Assembly (NCBI GenBank): GCA_029817715.1 | Contig: JARUPY010000321.1 | Span: forward strand, 1 to 64,000 | Direction: 5' to 3' | DNA: 64,000 bases | Origin: Melastoma dodecandrum | Taxonomy: Eukaryota > Streptophyta > Magnoliopsida > Myrtales > Melastomataceae | Part shown: in pieces, positions 1 to 10,447 of the stretch | Position numbering within the stretch: the first letter of the stretch is position 1 | How the letters are laid out: each line of letters begins with the position of its first letter | Position numbers and translations under genes: made by a program | The notes under the pieces: model-generated | Seen by the model: the letters and a program-made list of their open reading frames with translations, nothing else | Databases searched by the model: none | What the model was told of the DNA's origin: nothing

Positions 1-500
1 GGGAAGCATTTGGGGATCATTTAGGCTTCGGAAAATGCAAGTTCGGAAGCACCAAGGTTCGGAGCATGCGGGATGCACAACCATGCGTAAGCTGTGCGCG
101 GGGTTCCTCATTGTGCAAAGGAAAGGGACACGAATGTCAAATGTAGAACTCCAATTTTGAATAGCTTTGGAAGCATTTGGGGATCATCTAGGCTTCGGAA
201 AATGCAAGTTCGGAAGCACCAAGGTTCGGAGCATGCGGGATGCACAACCTTGCCTAAGTTGTGCGCGGGGTTCCTCATTGTGCAACGAAAGGGACCCGAA
301 TGTCAAATGTAGAACTCCAATTTTTAATAGTTTGGGAAGCATTTGGGGATCATTTAGGCTTCGGAAAATGCAAGTTCGGAAGCACCAACGTTCGGAGCAT
401 GCGGGATGCACAACCTTGCCTAAGTTGTGCGCGGGGTTCCTCATTGTGCAACGAAAGGGACCCGAATGTCAAATGTAGAACTCCAATTTCTAATAGTTTG

Positions 501-671
501 GGAAGCATTTGGGGATCATTTAGGCTTCGGAAAATGCAAGTTCGGAAGCACCAAGGTTCGGAGCATGCGGGATGAACAACCATGCATAAGTTGTGCGCGG
601 GGTTCCTCATTGTGCAAAGGAAAGGGACACGAATGTCAAATGTAGAACTCCAATTTTGAATAGCTTTGGAA
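501..671 (+). repeat. 171-bp unit with a 4-bp duplication
   Basis: The unit has the extra A of the GCAAAGG form and ends GCTTTGGAAGGAAGC at its junction with the next unit. GGAA is therefore present twice in tandem at 668-675. This is the only such 4-bp duplication I noticed in the regular part of the array. Confidence 0.8.
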
Positions 672-2666
672 GGAAGCATTTGGGGATCATCTAGGCTTCG
701 GAAAATGCAAGTTCGGAAGCACCAAGGTTCGGAGCATGCGGGATGCACAACCTTGCCTAAGTTGTGCGCGGGGTTCCTCATTGTGCAACGAAAGGGACCC
801 GAATGTCAAATGTAGAACTCCAATTTTTAATAGTTTGGGAAGCATTTGGGGATCATTTAGGCTTCGGAAAATGCAAGTTCGGAAGCACCAAGGTTCGGAG
901 CATGCGGGATGCACAACCTTGCCTAAGTTGTGCGCGGGGTTCCTCATTGTGCAAAGAGAGGGACACGAATGTCAAATGTAGAACTCCAATTTTGAATAGC
1001 TTTGGAAGCATTTGGGGATCATCTAGGCTTCGGAAAATGCAAGTTCGGAAGCACCAAGGTTCGGAGCATGCGGGATGCACAACCTTGCCTAAGTTGTGCG
1101 CGGGGTTCCTCATTGTGCAACGAAAGGGACCCGAATGTCAAATGTAGAACTCCAATTTTTAATAGTTTGGGAAGCATTTGGGGATCATTTAGGCTTCGGA
1201 AAATGCAAGTTCGGAAGCACCAAGGTTCGGAGCATGCGGGATGCACAACCTTGCCTAAGTTGTGCGCGGGGTTCCTCATTGTGCAACGAAAGGGACCCGA
1301 ATGTCAAATGTAGAACTCCAATTTTGAATAGTTTGGGAAGCATTTGGGGATCATTTAGGCTTCGGAAAATGCAAGTTCGGAAGCACCAAGGTTCGGAGCA
1401 TGCGGGATGCACAACCTTGCCTAAGTTGTGCGCGGGGTTCCTCATTGTGCAACGAAAGGGACCCGAATGTCAAATGTAGAACTCCAATTTTTAATAGTTT
1501 GGGAAGCATTTGGGGATCATTTAGGCTTCGGAAAATGCAAGTTCGGAAGCACCAAGGTTCGGAGCATGCGGGATGCACAACCATGCCTAAGTTGTGCGCG
1601 GGGTTCCTCATTGTGCAACGAAAGGGACACGAATGTCAAATGTAGAACTCCAATTTTGAATAGCTTGGGAAGCATTTGGGGATCATTTAGGCTTCGGAAA
1701 ATGCAAGTTCGGAAGCACCAAGGTTCGGAGCATGCGGGATGCACAACCTTGCCTAAGTTGTGCGCGGGGTTCCTCATTGTGCAACGAAAGGGACCCGAAT
1801 GTCAAATGTAGAACTCCAATTTTTAATAGTTTGGGAAGCATTTGGGGATCATTTAGGCTTCGGAAAATGCAAGTTCGGAAGCACCAAGGTTCGGAGCATG
1901 CGGGATGCACAACCTTGCCTAAGTTGTGCGCGGGGTTCCTCATTGTGCAACGAAAGGGACCCGAATGTCAAATGTAGAACTCCAATTTCTAATAGTTTGG
2001 GAAGCATTTGGGGATCATTTAGGCTTCGGAAAATGCAAGTTCGGAAGCACCAAGGTTCGGAGCATGCGGGATGCACAACCATGCCTAAGTTGTGCGCGGG
2101 GTTCCTCATTGTGCAAACGAAAGGGACACGAATGTCAAATGTAGAACTCCAATTTTGAATAGCTTGGGAAGCATTTGGGGATCATCTAGGCTTCGGAAAA
2201 TGCAAGTTCGGAAGCACCAAGGTTCGGAGCATGCGGGATGCACAACCTTGCCTAAGTTGTGCGCGGGGTTCCTCATTGTGCAACGAAAGGGACCCGAATG
2301 TCAAATGTAGAACTCCAATTTTTAATAGTTTGGGAAGCATTTGGGGATCATTTAGGCTTCGGAAAATGCAAGTTCGGAAGCACCAAGGTTCGGAGCATGC
2401 GGGATGCACAACCTTGCCTAAGTTGTGCGCGGGGTTCCTCATTGTGCAACGAAAGGGACCCGAATGTCAAATGTAGAACTCCAATTTTGAATAGTTTGGG
2501 AAGCATTTGGGGATCATTTAGGCTTCGGAAAATGCAAGTTCGGAAGCACCAAGGTTCGGAGCATGCGGGATGCACAACCATGCCTAAGTTGTGCGCGGGG
2601 TTCCTCATTGTGCAAAGGAAAGGGACACGAATGTCAAATGTAGAACTCCAATTTTGAATAGCTTTG

Positions 2667-3663
2667 GGAAGCATTTGGGGATCATCTAGGCTTCGGAAAA
2701 TGCAAGTTCGGAAGCACCAAGGTTCGGAGCATGCGGGATGCACAACCTTGCCTAAGTTGTGCGCGGGGTTCCTCATTGTGCAACGAAAGGGACCCGAATG
2801 TCAAATGTAGAACTCCAATTTTTAATAGTTTGGGAAGCATTTGGGGATCATTTAGGCTTCGGAAAATGCAAGTTCGGAAGCACCAAGGTTCGGAGCATGC
2901 GGGATGCACAACCTTGCCTAAGTTGTGCGCGGGGTTCCTCATTGTGCAACGAAAGGGACCCGAATGTCAAATGTAGAACTCCAATTTTTAATAGTTTGGG
3001 AAGCATTTGGGGATCATTTAGGCTTCGGAAAATGCAAGTTCGGAAGCACCAAGGTTCGGAGCATGCGGGATGCACAACCTTGCCTAAGTTGTGCGCGGGG
3101 TTCCTCATTGTGCAACGAAAGGGACCCGAATGTCAAATGTAGAACTCCAATTTTTAATAGTTTGGGAAGCATTTGGGGATCATTTAGGCTTCGGAAAATG
3201 CAAGTTCGGAAGCACCAAGGTTCGGAGCATGCGGGATGCACAACCTTGCCTAAGTTGTGCGCGGGGTTCCTCATTGTGCAACGAAAGGGACCCGAATGTC
3301 AAATGTAGAACTCCAATTTTTAATAGTTTGGGAAGCATTTGGGGATCATTTAGGCTTCGGAAAATGCAAGTTCGGAAGCACCAACGTTCGGAGCATGCGG
3401 GATGCACAACCTTGCCTAAGTTGTGCGCGGGGTTCCTCATTGTGCAACGAAAGGGACCCGAATGTCAAATGTAGAACTCCAATTTCTAATAGTTTGGGAA
3501 GCATTTGGGGATCATTTAGGCTTCGGAAAATGCAAGTTCGGAAGCACCAAGGTTCGGAGCATGCGGGATGAACAACCATGCATAAGTTGTGCGCGGGGTT
3601 CCTCATTGTGCAAACGAAAGGGACACGAATGTCAAATGTAGAACTCCAATTTTGAATAGCTTG
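2667..3663 (+). repeat. Six-unit module, 997 bp
   Basis: Leader unit (CATCTAG) followed by three TTTTTAATAG units, then a CAACGTTCGG/TTTCTAATAG unit, then a GATGAACAACCATGCATAAG unit with the extra A. It is an expanded form of the four-unit module at 3,996-4,660, with two further copies of the plain T157 unit. Confidence 0.75.
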
Positions 3664-4660
3664 GGAAGCATTTGGGGATCATCTAGGCTTCGGAAAATGC
3701 AAGTTCGGAAGCACCAAGGTTCGGAGCATGCGGGATGCACAACCTTGCCTAAGTTGTGCGCGGGGTTCCTCATTGTGCAACGAAAGGGACCCGAATGTCA
3801 AATGTAGAACTCCAATTTTTAATAGTTTGGGAAGCATTTGGGGATCATTTAGGCTTCGGAAAATGCAAGTTCGGAAGCACCAAGGTTCGGAGCATGCGGG
3901 ATGCACAACCTTGCCTAAGTTGTGCGCGGGGTTCCTCATTGTGCAACGAAAGGGACACGAATGTCAAATGTAGAACTCCAATTTTGAATAGCTTTGGAAG
4001 CATTTGGGGATCATCTAGGCTTCGGAAAATGCAAGTTCGGAAGCACCAAGGTTCGGAGCATGCGGGATGCACAACCTTGCCTAAGTTGTGCGCGGGGTTC
4101 CTCATTGTGCAACGAAAGGGACCCGAATGTCAAATGTAGAACTCCAATTTTTAATAGTTTGGGAAGCATTTGGGGATCATTTAGGCTTCGGAAAATGCAA
4201 GTTCGGAAGCACCAAGGTTCGGAGCATGCGGGATGCACAACCTTGCCTAAGTTGTGCGCGGGGTTCCTCATTGTGCAACGAAAGGGACCCGAATGTCAAA
4301 TGTAGAACTCCAATTTTTAATAGTTTGGGAAGCATTTGGGGATCATTTAGGCTTCGGAAAATGCAAGTTCGGAAGCACCAACGTTCGGAGCATGCGGGAT
4401 GCACAACCTTGCCTAAGTTGTGCGCGGGGTTCCTCATTGTGCAACGAAAGGGACCCGAATGTCAAATGTAGAACTCCAATTTCTAATAGTTTGGGAAGCA
4501 TTTGGGGATCATTTAGGCTTCGGAAAATGCAAGTTCGGAAGCACCAAGGTTCGGAGCATGCGGGATGAACAACCATGCATAAGTTGTGCGCGGGGTTCCT
4601 CATTGTGCAAACGAAAGGGACACGAATGTCAAATGTAGAACTCCAATTTTGAATAGCTTG
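3664..4660 (+). repeat. Composite HOR copy, 997 bp (2 + 4 units)
   Basis: Two-unit module (leader, then a C128A/GCTTTGG unit) joined to a four-unit module (leader, plain T157 unit, CAACGTTC/TTTCTAATAG unit, GATGAAC unit). The same arrangement recurs at 5,991-6,987 and, with a 30-bp deletion, at 9,315-10,281. Confidence 0.8.
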
Positions 4661-5491
4661 GGAAGCATTTGGGGATCATCTAGGCTTCGGAAAATGCAAG
4701 TTCGGAAGCACCAAGGTTCGGAGCATGCGGGATGCACAACCTTGCCTAAGTTGTGCGCGGGGTTCCTCATTGTGCAACGAAAGGGACCCGAATGTCAAAT
4801 GTAGAACTCCAATTTTTAATAGTTTGGGAAGCATTTGGGGATCATTTAGGCTTCGGAAAATGCAAGTTCGGAAGCACCAAGGTTCGGAGCATGCGGGATG
4901 CACAACCATGCGTAAGTTGTGCGCGGGGTTCCTCATTGTGCAAAGAGAGGGACACGAATGTCAAATGTAGAACTCCAATTTTGAATAGCTTTGGAAGCAT
5001 TTGGGGATCATCTAGGCTTCGGAAAATGCAAGTTCGGAAGCACCAAGGTTCGGAGCATGCGGGATGCACAACCTTGCCTAAGTTGTGCGCGGGGTTCCTC
5101 ATTGTGCAACGAAAGGGACCCGAATGTCAAATGTAGAACTCCAATTTTTAATAGTTTGGGAAGCATTTGGGGATCATTTAGGCTTCGGAAAATGCAAGTT
5201 CGGAAGCACCAACGTTCGGAGCATGCGGGATGCACAACCTTGCCTAAGTTGTGCGCGGGGTTCCTCATTGTGCAACGAAAGGGACCCGAATGTCAAATGT
5301 AGAACTCCAATTTCTAATAGTTTGGGAAGCATTTGGGGATCATTTAGGCTTCGGAAAATGCAAGTTCGGAAGCACCAAGGTTCGGAGCATGCGGGATGCA
5401 CAACCATGCCTAAGTTGTGCGCGGGGTTCCTCATTGTGCAAACGAAAGGGACACGAATGTCAAATGTAGAACTCCAATTTTGAATAGCTTG
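4661..5491 (+). repeat. Composite HOR copy, 831 bp (2 + 3 units)
   Basis: Same order as the 997-bp composite but without the plain T157 unit in the second module: leader, GCAAAGAGAGG unit, leader, CAACGTTC/TTTCTAATAG unit, C128A unit with the extra A. The final unit has CCATGCCTAAG rather than the GATGAAC/CATAAG form, so it is a hybrid. Confidence 0.75.
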
Positions 5492-5990
5492 GGAAGCATT
5501 TGGGGATCATCTAGGCTTCGGAAAATGCAAGTTCGGAAGCACCAAGGTTCGGAGCATGCGGGATGCACAACCTTGCCTAAGTTGTGCGCGGGGTTCCTCA
5601 TTGTGCAACGAAAGGGACCCGAATGTCAAATGTAGAACTCCAATTTTTAATAGTTTGGGAAGCATTTGGGGATCATTTAGGCTTCGGAAAATGCAAGTTC
5701 GGAAGCACCAAGGTTCGGAGCATGCGGGATGCACAACCTTGCCTAAGTTGTGCGCGGGGTTCCTCATTGTGCAACGAAAGGGACCCGAATGTCAAATGTA
5801 GAACTCCAATTTTTAATAGTTTGGGAAGCATTTGGGGATCATTTAGGCTTCGGAAAATGCAAGTTCGGAAGCACCAAGGTTCGGAGCATGCGGGATGCAC
5901 AACCATGCCTAAGTTGTGCGCGGGGTTCCTCATTGTGCAAACGAAAGGGACACGAATGTCAAATGTAGAACTCCAATTTTGAATAGCTTG
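5492..5990 (+). repeat. Three-unit module, 499 bp
   Basis: Leader unit, plain T157 unit and a CCATGCCTAAG unit with the extra A and C128A. It separates the 831-bp composite at 4,661 from the 997-bp composite at 5,991. Confidence 0.7.
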
Positions 5991-6987
5991 GGAAGCATTT
6001 GGGGATCATCTAGGCTTCGGAAAATGCAAGTTCGGAAGCACCAAGGTTCGGAGCATGCGGGATGCACAACCTTGCCTAAGTTGTGCGCGGGGTTCCTCAT
6101 TGTGCAACGAAAGGGACCCGAATGTCAAATGTAGAACTCCAATTTTTAATAGTTTGGGAAGCATTTGGGGATCATTTAGGCTTCGGAAAATGCAAGTTCG
6201 GAAGCACCAAGGTTCGGAGCATGCGGGATGCACAACCATGCGTAAGCTGTGCGCGGGGTTCCTCATTGTGCAAAGAGAGGGACACGAATGTCAAATGTAG
6301 AACTCCAATTTTGAATAGCTTTGGAAGCATTTGGGGATCATCTAGGCTTCGGAAAATGCAAGTTCGGAAGCACCAAGGTTCGGAGCATGCGGGATGCACA
6401 ACCTTGCCTAAGTTGTGCGCGGGGTTCCTCATTGTGCAACGAAAGGGACCCGAATGTCAAATGTAGAACTCCAATTTTTAATAGTTTGGGAAGCATTTGG
6501 GGATCATTTAGGCTTCGGAAAATGCAAGTTCGGAAGCACCAAGGTTCGGAGCATGCGGGATGCACAACCTTGCCTAAGTTGTGCGCGGGGTTCCTCATTG
6601 TGCAACGAAAGGGACCCGAATGTCAAATGTAGAACTCCAATTTTTAATAGTTTGGGAAGCATTTGGGGATCATTTAGGCTTCGGAAAATGCAAGTTCGGA
6701 AGCACCAAGGTTCGGAGCATGCGGGATGCACAACCTTGCCTAAGTTGTGCGCGGGGTTCCTCATTGTGCAACGAAAGGGACCCGAATGTCAAATGTAGAA
6801 CTCCAATTTCTAATAGTTTGGGAAGCATTTGGGGATCATTTAGGCTTCGGAAAATGCAAGTTCGGAAGCACCAAGGTTCGGAGCATGCGGGATGAACAAC
6901 CATGCATAAGTTGTGCGCGGGGTTCCTCATTGTGCAAACGAAAGGGACACGAATGTCAAATGTAGAACTCCAATTTTGAATAGCTTG
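5991..6987 (+). repeat. Composite HOR copy, 997 bp (2 + 4 units)
   Basis: Same module order as 3,664-4,660. The second unit is the CCATGCGTAAGCTG / GCAAAGAGAGG form, and its GCTGTGC breaks the 3' arm of the dyad. The third position carries AAGGTTCGG rather than AACGTTCGG. Confidence 0.8.
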
Positions 6988-7818
6988 GGAAGCATTTGGG
7001 GATCATCTAGGCTTCGGAAAATGCAAGTTCGGAAGCACCAAGGTTCGGAGCATGCGGGATGCACAACCTTGCCTAAGTTGTGCGCGGGGTTCCTCATTGT
7101 GCAACGAAAGGGACCCGAATGTCAAATGTAGAACTCCAATTTTTAATAGTTTGGGAAGCATTTGGGGATCATTTAGGCTTCGGAAAATGCAAGTTCGGAA
7201 GCACCAAGGTTCGGAGCATGCGGGATGCACAACCATGCGTAAGCTGTGCGCGGGGTTCCTCATTGTGCAAAGAGAGGGACACGAATGTCAAATGTAGAAC
7301 TCCAATTTTGAATAGCTTTGGAAGCATTTGGGGATCATCTAGGCTTCGGAAAATGCAAGTTCGGAAGCACCAAGGTTCGGAGCATGCGGGATGCACAACC
7401 TTGCCTAAGTTGTGCGCGGGGTTCCTCATTGTGCAACGAAAGGGACCCGAATGTCAAATGTAGAACTCCAATTTTTAATAGTTTGGGAAGCATTTGGGGA
7501 TCATTTAGGCTTCGGAAAATGCAAGTTCGGAAGCACCAACGTTCGGAGCATGCGGGATGCACAACCTTGCCTAAGTTGTGCGCGGGGTTCCTCATTGTGC
7601 AACGAAAGGGACCCGAATGTCAAATGTAGAACTCCAATTTCTAATAGTTTGGGAAGCATTTGGGGATCATTTAGGCTTCGGAAAATGCAAGTTCGGAAGC
7701 ACCAAGGTTCGGAGCATGCGGGATGAACAACCATGCATAAGTTGTGCGCGGGGTTCCTCATTGTGCAAAGGAAAGGGACACGAATGTCAAATGTAGAACT
7801 CCAATTTTGAATAGCTTG
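6988..7818 (+). repeat. Composite HOR copy, 831 bp (2 + 3 units)
   Basis: Leader, CCATGCGTAAGCTG/GCAAAGAGAGG unit, leader, CAACGTTC/TTTCTAATAG unit, GATGAAC unit with GCAAAGGAAAGG. The last four units parallel 2-671 at the start of the window, apart from the 4-bp duplication there. Confidence 0.75.
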
Positions 7819-9314
7819 GGAAGCATTTGGGGATCATCTAGGCTTCGGAAAATGCAAGTTCGGAAGCACCAAGGTTCGGAGCATGCGGGATGCACAACCT
7901 TGCCTAAGTTGTGCGCGGGGTTCCTCATTGTGCAACGAAAGGGACCCGAATGTCAAATGTAGAACTCCAATTTTTAATAGTTTGGGAAGCATTTGGGGAT
8001 CATTTAGGCTTCGGAAAATGCAAGTTCGGAAGCACCAAGGTTCGGAGCATGCGGGATGCACAACCTTGCCTAAGTTGTGCGCGGGGTTCCTCATTGTGCA
8101 ACGAAAGGGACCCGAATGTCAAATGTAGAACTCCAATTTTGAATAGTTTGGGAAGCATTTGGGGATCATTTAGGCTTCGGAAAATGCAAGTTCGGAAGCA
8201 CCAAGGTTCGGAGCATGCGGGATGCACAACCTTGCCTAAGTTGTGCGCGGGGTTCCTCATTGTGCAACGAAAGGGACCCGAATGTCAAATGTAGAACTCC
8301 AATTTTGAATAGTTTGGGAAGCATTTGGGGATCATTTAGGCTTCGGAAAATGCAAGTTCGGAAGCACCAAGGTTCGGAGCATGCGGGATGCACAACCTTG
8401 CCTAAGTTGTGCGCGGGGTTCCTCATTGTGCAACGAAAGGGACCCGAATGTCAAATGTAGAACTCCAATTTTTAATAGTTTGGGAAGCATTTGGGGATCA
8501 TTTAGGCTTCGGAAAATGCAAGTTCGGAAGCACCAAGGTTCGGAGCATGCGGGATGCACAACCTTGCCTAAGTTGTGCGCGGGGTTCCTCATTGTGCAAC
8601 GAAAGGGACCCGAATGTCAAATGTAGAACTCCAATTTTTAATAGTTTGGGAAGCATTTGGGGATCATTTAGGCTTCGGAAAATGCAAGTTCGGAAGCACC
8701 AAGGTTCGGAGCATGCGGGATGAACAACCATGCCTAAGTTGTGCGCGGGGTTCCTCATTGTGCAAACGAAAGGGACACGAATGTCAAATGTAGAACTCCA
8801 ATTTTGAATAGCTTGGGAAGCATTTGGGGATCATTTAGGCTTCGGAAAATGCAAGTTCGGAAGCACCAAGGTTCGGAGCATGCGGGATGCACAACCTTGC
8901 CTAAGTTGTGCGCGGGGTTCCTCATTGTGCAACGAAAGGGACCCGAATGTCAAATGTAGAACTCCAATTTTTAATAGTTTGGGAAGCATTTGGGGATCAT
9001 TTAGGCTTCGGAAAATGCAAGTTCGGAAGCACCAAGGTTCGGAGCATGCGGGATGCACAACCTTGCCTAAGTTGTGCGCGGGGTTCCTCATTGTGCAACG
9101 AAAGGGACCCGAATGTCAAATGTAGAACTCCAATTTTTAATAGTTTGGGAAGCATTTGGGGATCATTTAGGCTTCGGAAAATGCAAGTTCGGAAGCACCA
9201 AGGTTCGGAGCATGCGGGATGCACAACCATGCCTAAGTTGTGCGCGGGGTTCCTCATTGTGCAAACGAAAGGGACACGAATGTCAAATGTAGAACTCCAA
9301 TTTTGAATAGCTTG
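7819..9314 (+). repeat. Mixed modules of the HOR domain
   Basis: A six-unit run (leader, two G157 units, two T157 units, a GATGAAC/CCATGCCTAAG hybrid unit with the extra A) followed by three units ending in a C128A unit. The unit after the hybrid, at 8,816, has CATTTAG instead of the usual leader CATCTAG, so the leader marker was lost or converted here. Confidence 0.65.
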
Positions 9315-9450
9315 GGAAGCATTTGGGGATCATCTAGGCTTCGGAAAATGCAAGTTCGGAAGCACCAAGGTTCGGAGAATGCGGGGTTCCTCATTGTGCA
9401 ACGAAAGGGACCCGAATGTCAAATGTAGAACTCCAATTTTTAATAGTTTG
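9315..9450 (+). repeat. Truncated 136-bp unit
   Basis: After GGTTCGGAG the sequence runs AATGCGGGGTTCC; the 30 bp that would hold the dyad are missing. The lost segment lies between two GCGGG-type stretches (CATGCGGG and GTGCGCGGGG), so the junction has short homology. The CENP-B-like core is rebuilt intact across the junction, but both dyad arms are gone. Confidence 0.85.
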
Positions 9451-10281
9451 GGAAGCATTTGGGGATCATTTAGGCTTCGGAAAATGCAAGTTCGGAAGCA
9501 CCAAGGTTCGGAGCATGCGGGATGCACAACCATGCGTAAGCTGTGCGCGGGGTTCCTCATTGTGCAAAGAGAGGGACACGAATGTCAAATGTAGAACTCC
9601 AATTTTGAATAGCTTTGGAAGCATTTGGGGATCATCTAGGCTTCGGAAAATGCAAGTTCGGAAGCACCAAGGTTCGGAGCATGCGGGATGCACAACCTTG
9701 CCTAAGTTGTGCGCGGGGTTCCTCATTGTGCAACGAAAGGGACCCGAATGTCAAATGTAGAACTCCAATTTTTAATAGTTTGGGAAGCATTTGGGGATCA
9801 TTTAGGCTTCGGAAAATGCAAGTTCGGAAGCACCAAGGTTCGGAGCATGCGGGATGCACAACCTTGCCTAAGTTGTGCGCGGGGTTCCTCATTGTGCAAC
9901 GAAAGGGACCCGAATGTCAAATGTAGAACTCCAATTTTTAATAGTTTGGGAAGCATTTGGGGATCATTTAGGCTTCGGAAAATGCAAGTTCGGAAGCACC
10001 AAGGTTCGGAGCATGCGGGATGCACAACCTTGCCTAAGTTGTGCGCGGGGTTCCTCATTGTGCAACGAAAGGGACCCGAATGTCAAATGTAGAACTCCAA
10101 TTTCTAATAGTTTGGGAAGCATTTGGGGATCATTTAGGCTTCGGAAAATGCAAGTTCGGAAGCACCAAGGTTCGGAGCATGCGGGATGAACAACCATGCA
10201 TAAGTTGTGCGCGGGGTTCCTCATTGTGCAAACGAAAGGGACACGAATGTCAAATGTAGAACTCCAATTTTGAATAGCTTG
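9315..10281 (+). repeat. Composite HOR copy with 30-bp deletion, 967 bp
   Basis: Same six-unit order as 3,664-4,660 and 5,991-6,987 (leader, GCAAAGAGAGG unit, leader, plain unit, TTTCTAATAG unit, GATGAAC unit), but the first leader is 136 bp instead of 166 bp. This makes the composite 967 bp. It is the last HOR copy before one further leader (10,282-10,447) and the homogenised domain. Confidence 0.8.
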
Positions 10282-10447
10282 GGAAGCATTTGGGGATCAT
10301 CTAGGCTTCGGAAAATGCAAGTTCGGAAGCACCAAGGTTCGGAGCATGCGGGATGCACAACCTTGCCTAAGTTGTGCGCGGGGTTCCTCATTGTGCAACG
10401 AAAGGGACCCGAATGTCAAATGTAGAACTCCAATTTTTAATAGTTTG

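Larger units (their letters stand above)
2..10447 (+). repeat. Higher-order-repeat domain (C86 subfamily with module structure)
   Basis: Units differ by a small set of linked markers. A 'leader' unit with CATCTAG (T20C) and ending TTTTTAATAG follows each unit that carries GGGACACG (C128A) and ends GAATAGCTT. These leaders start at 169, 672, 1,004, 2,167, 2,667, 3,664, 3,996, 4,661, 4,993, 5,492, 5,991, 6,323, 6,988, 7,320, 7,819, 9,315, 9,617 and 10,282, and divide the domain into modules of two to seven units. The commonest modules are a two-unit module (leader plus GCAAAGAGAGG unit) and a three- or four-unit module ending in a GATGAACAACC unit. Confidence 0.85.
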
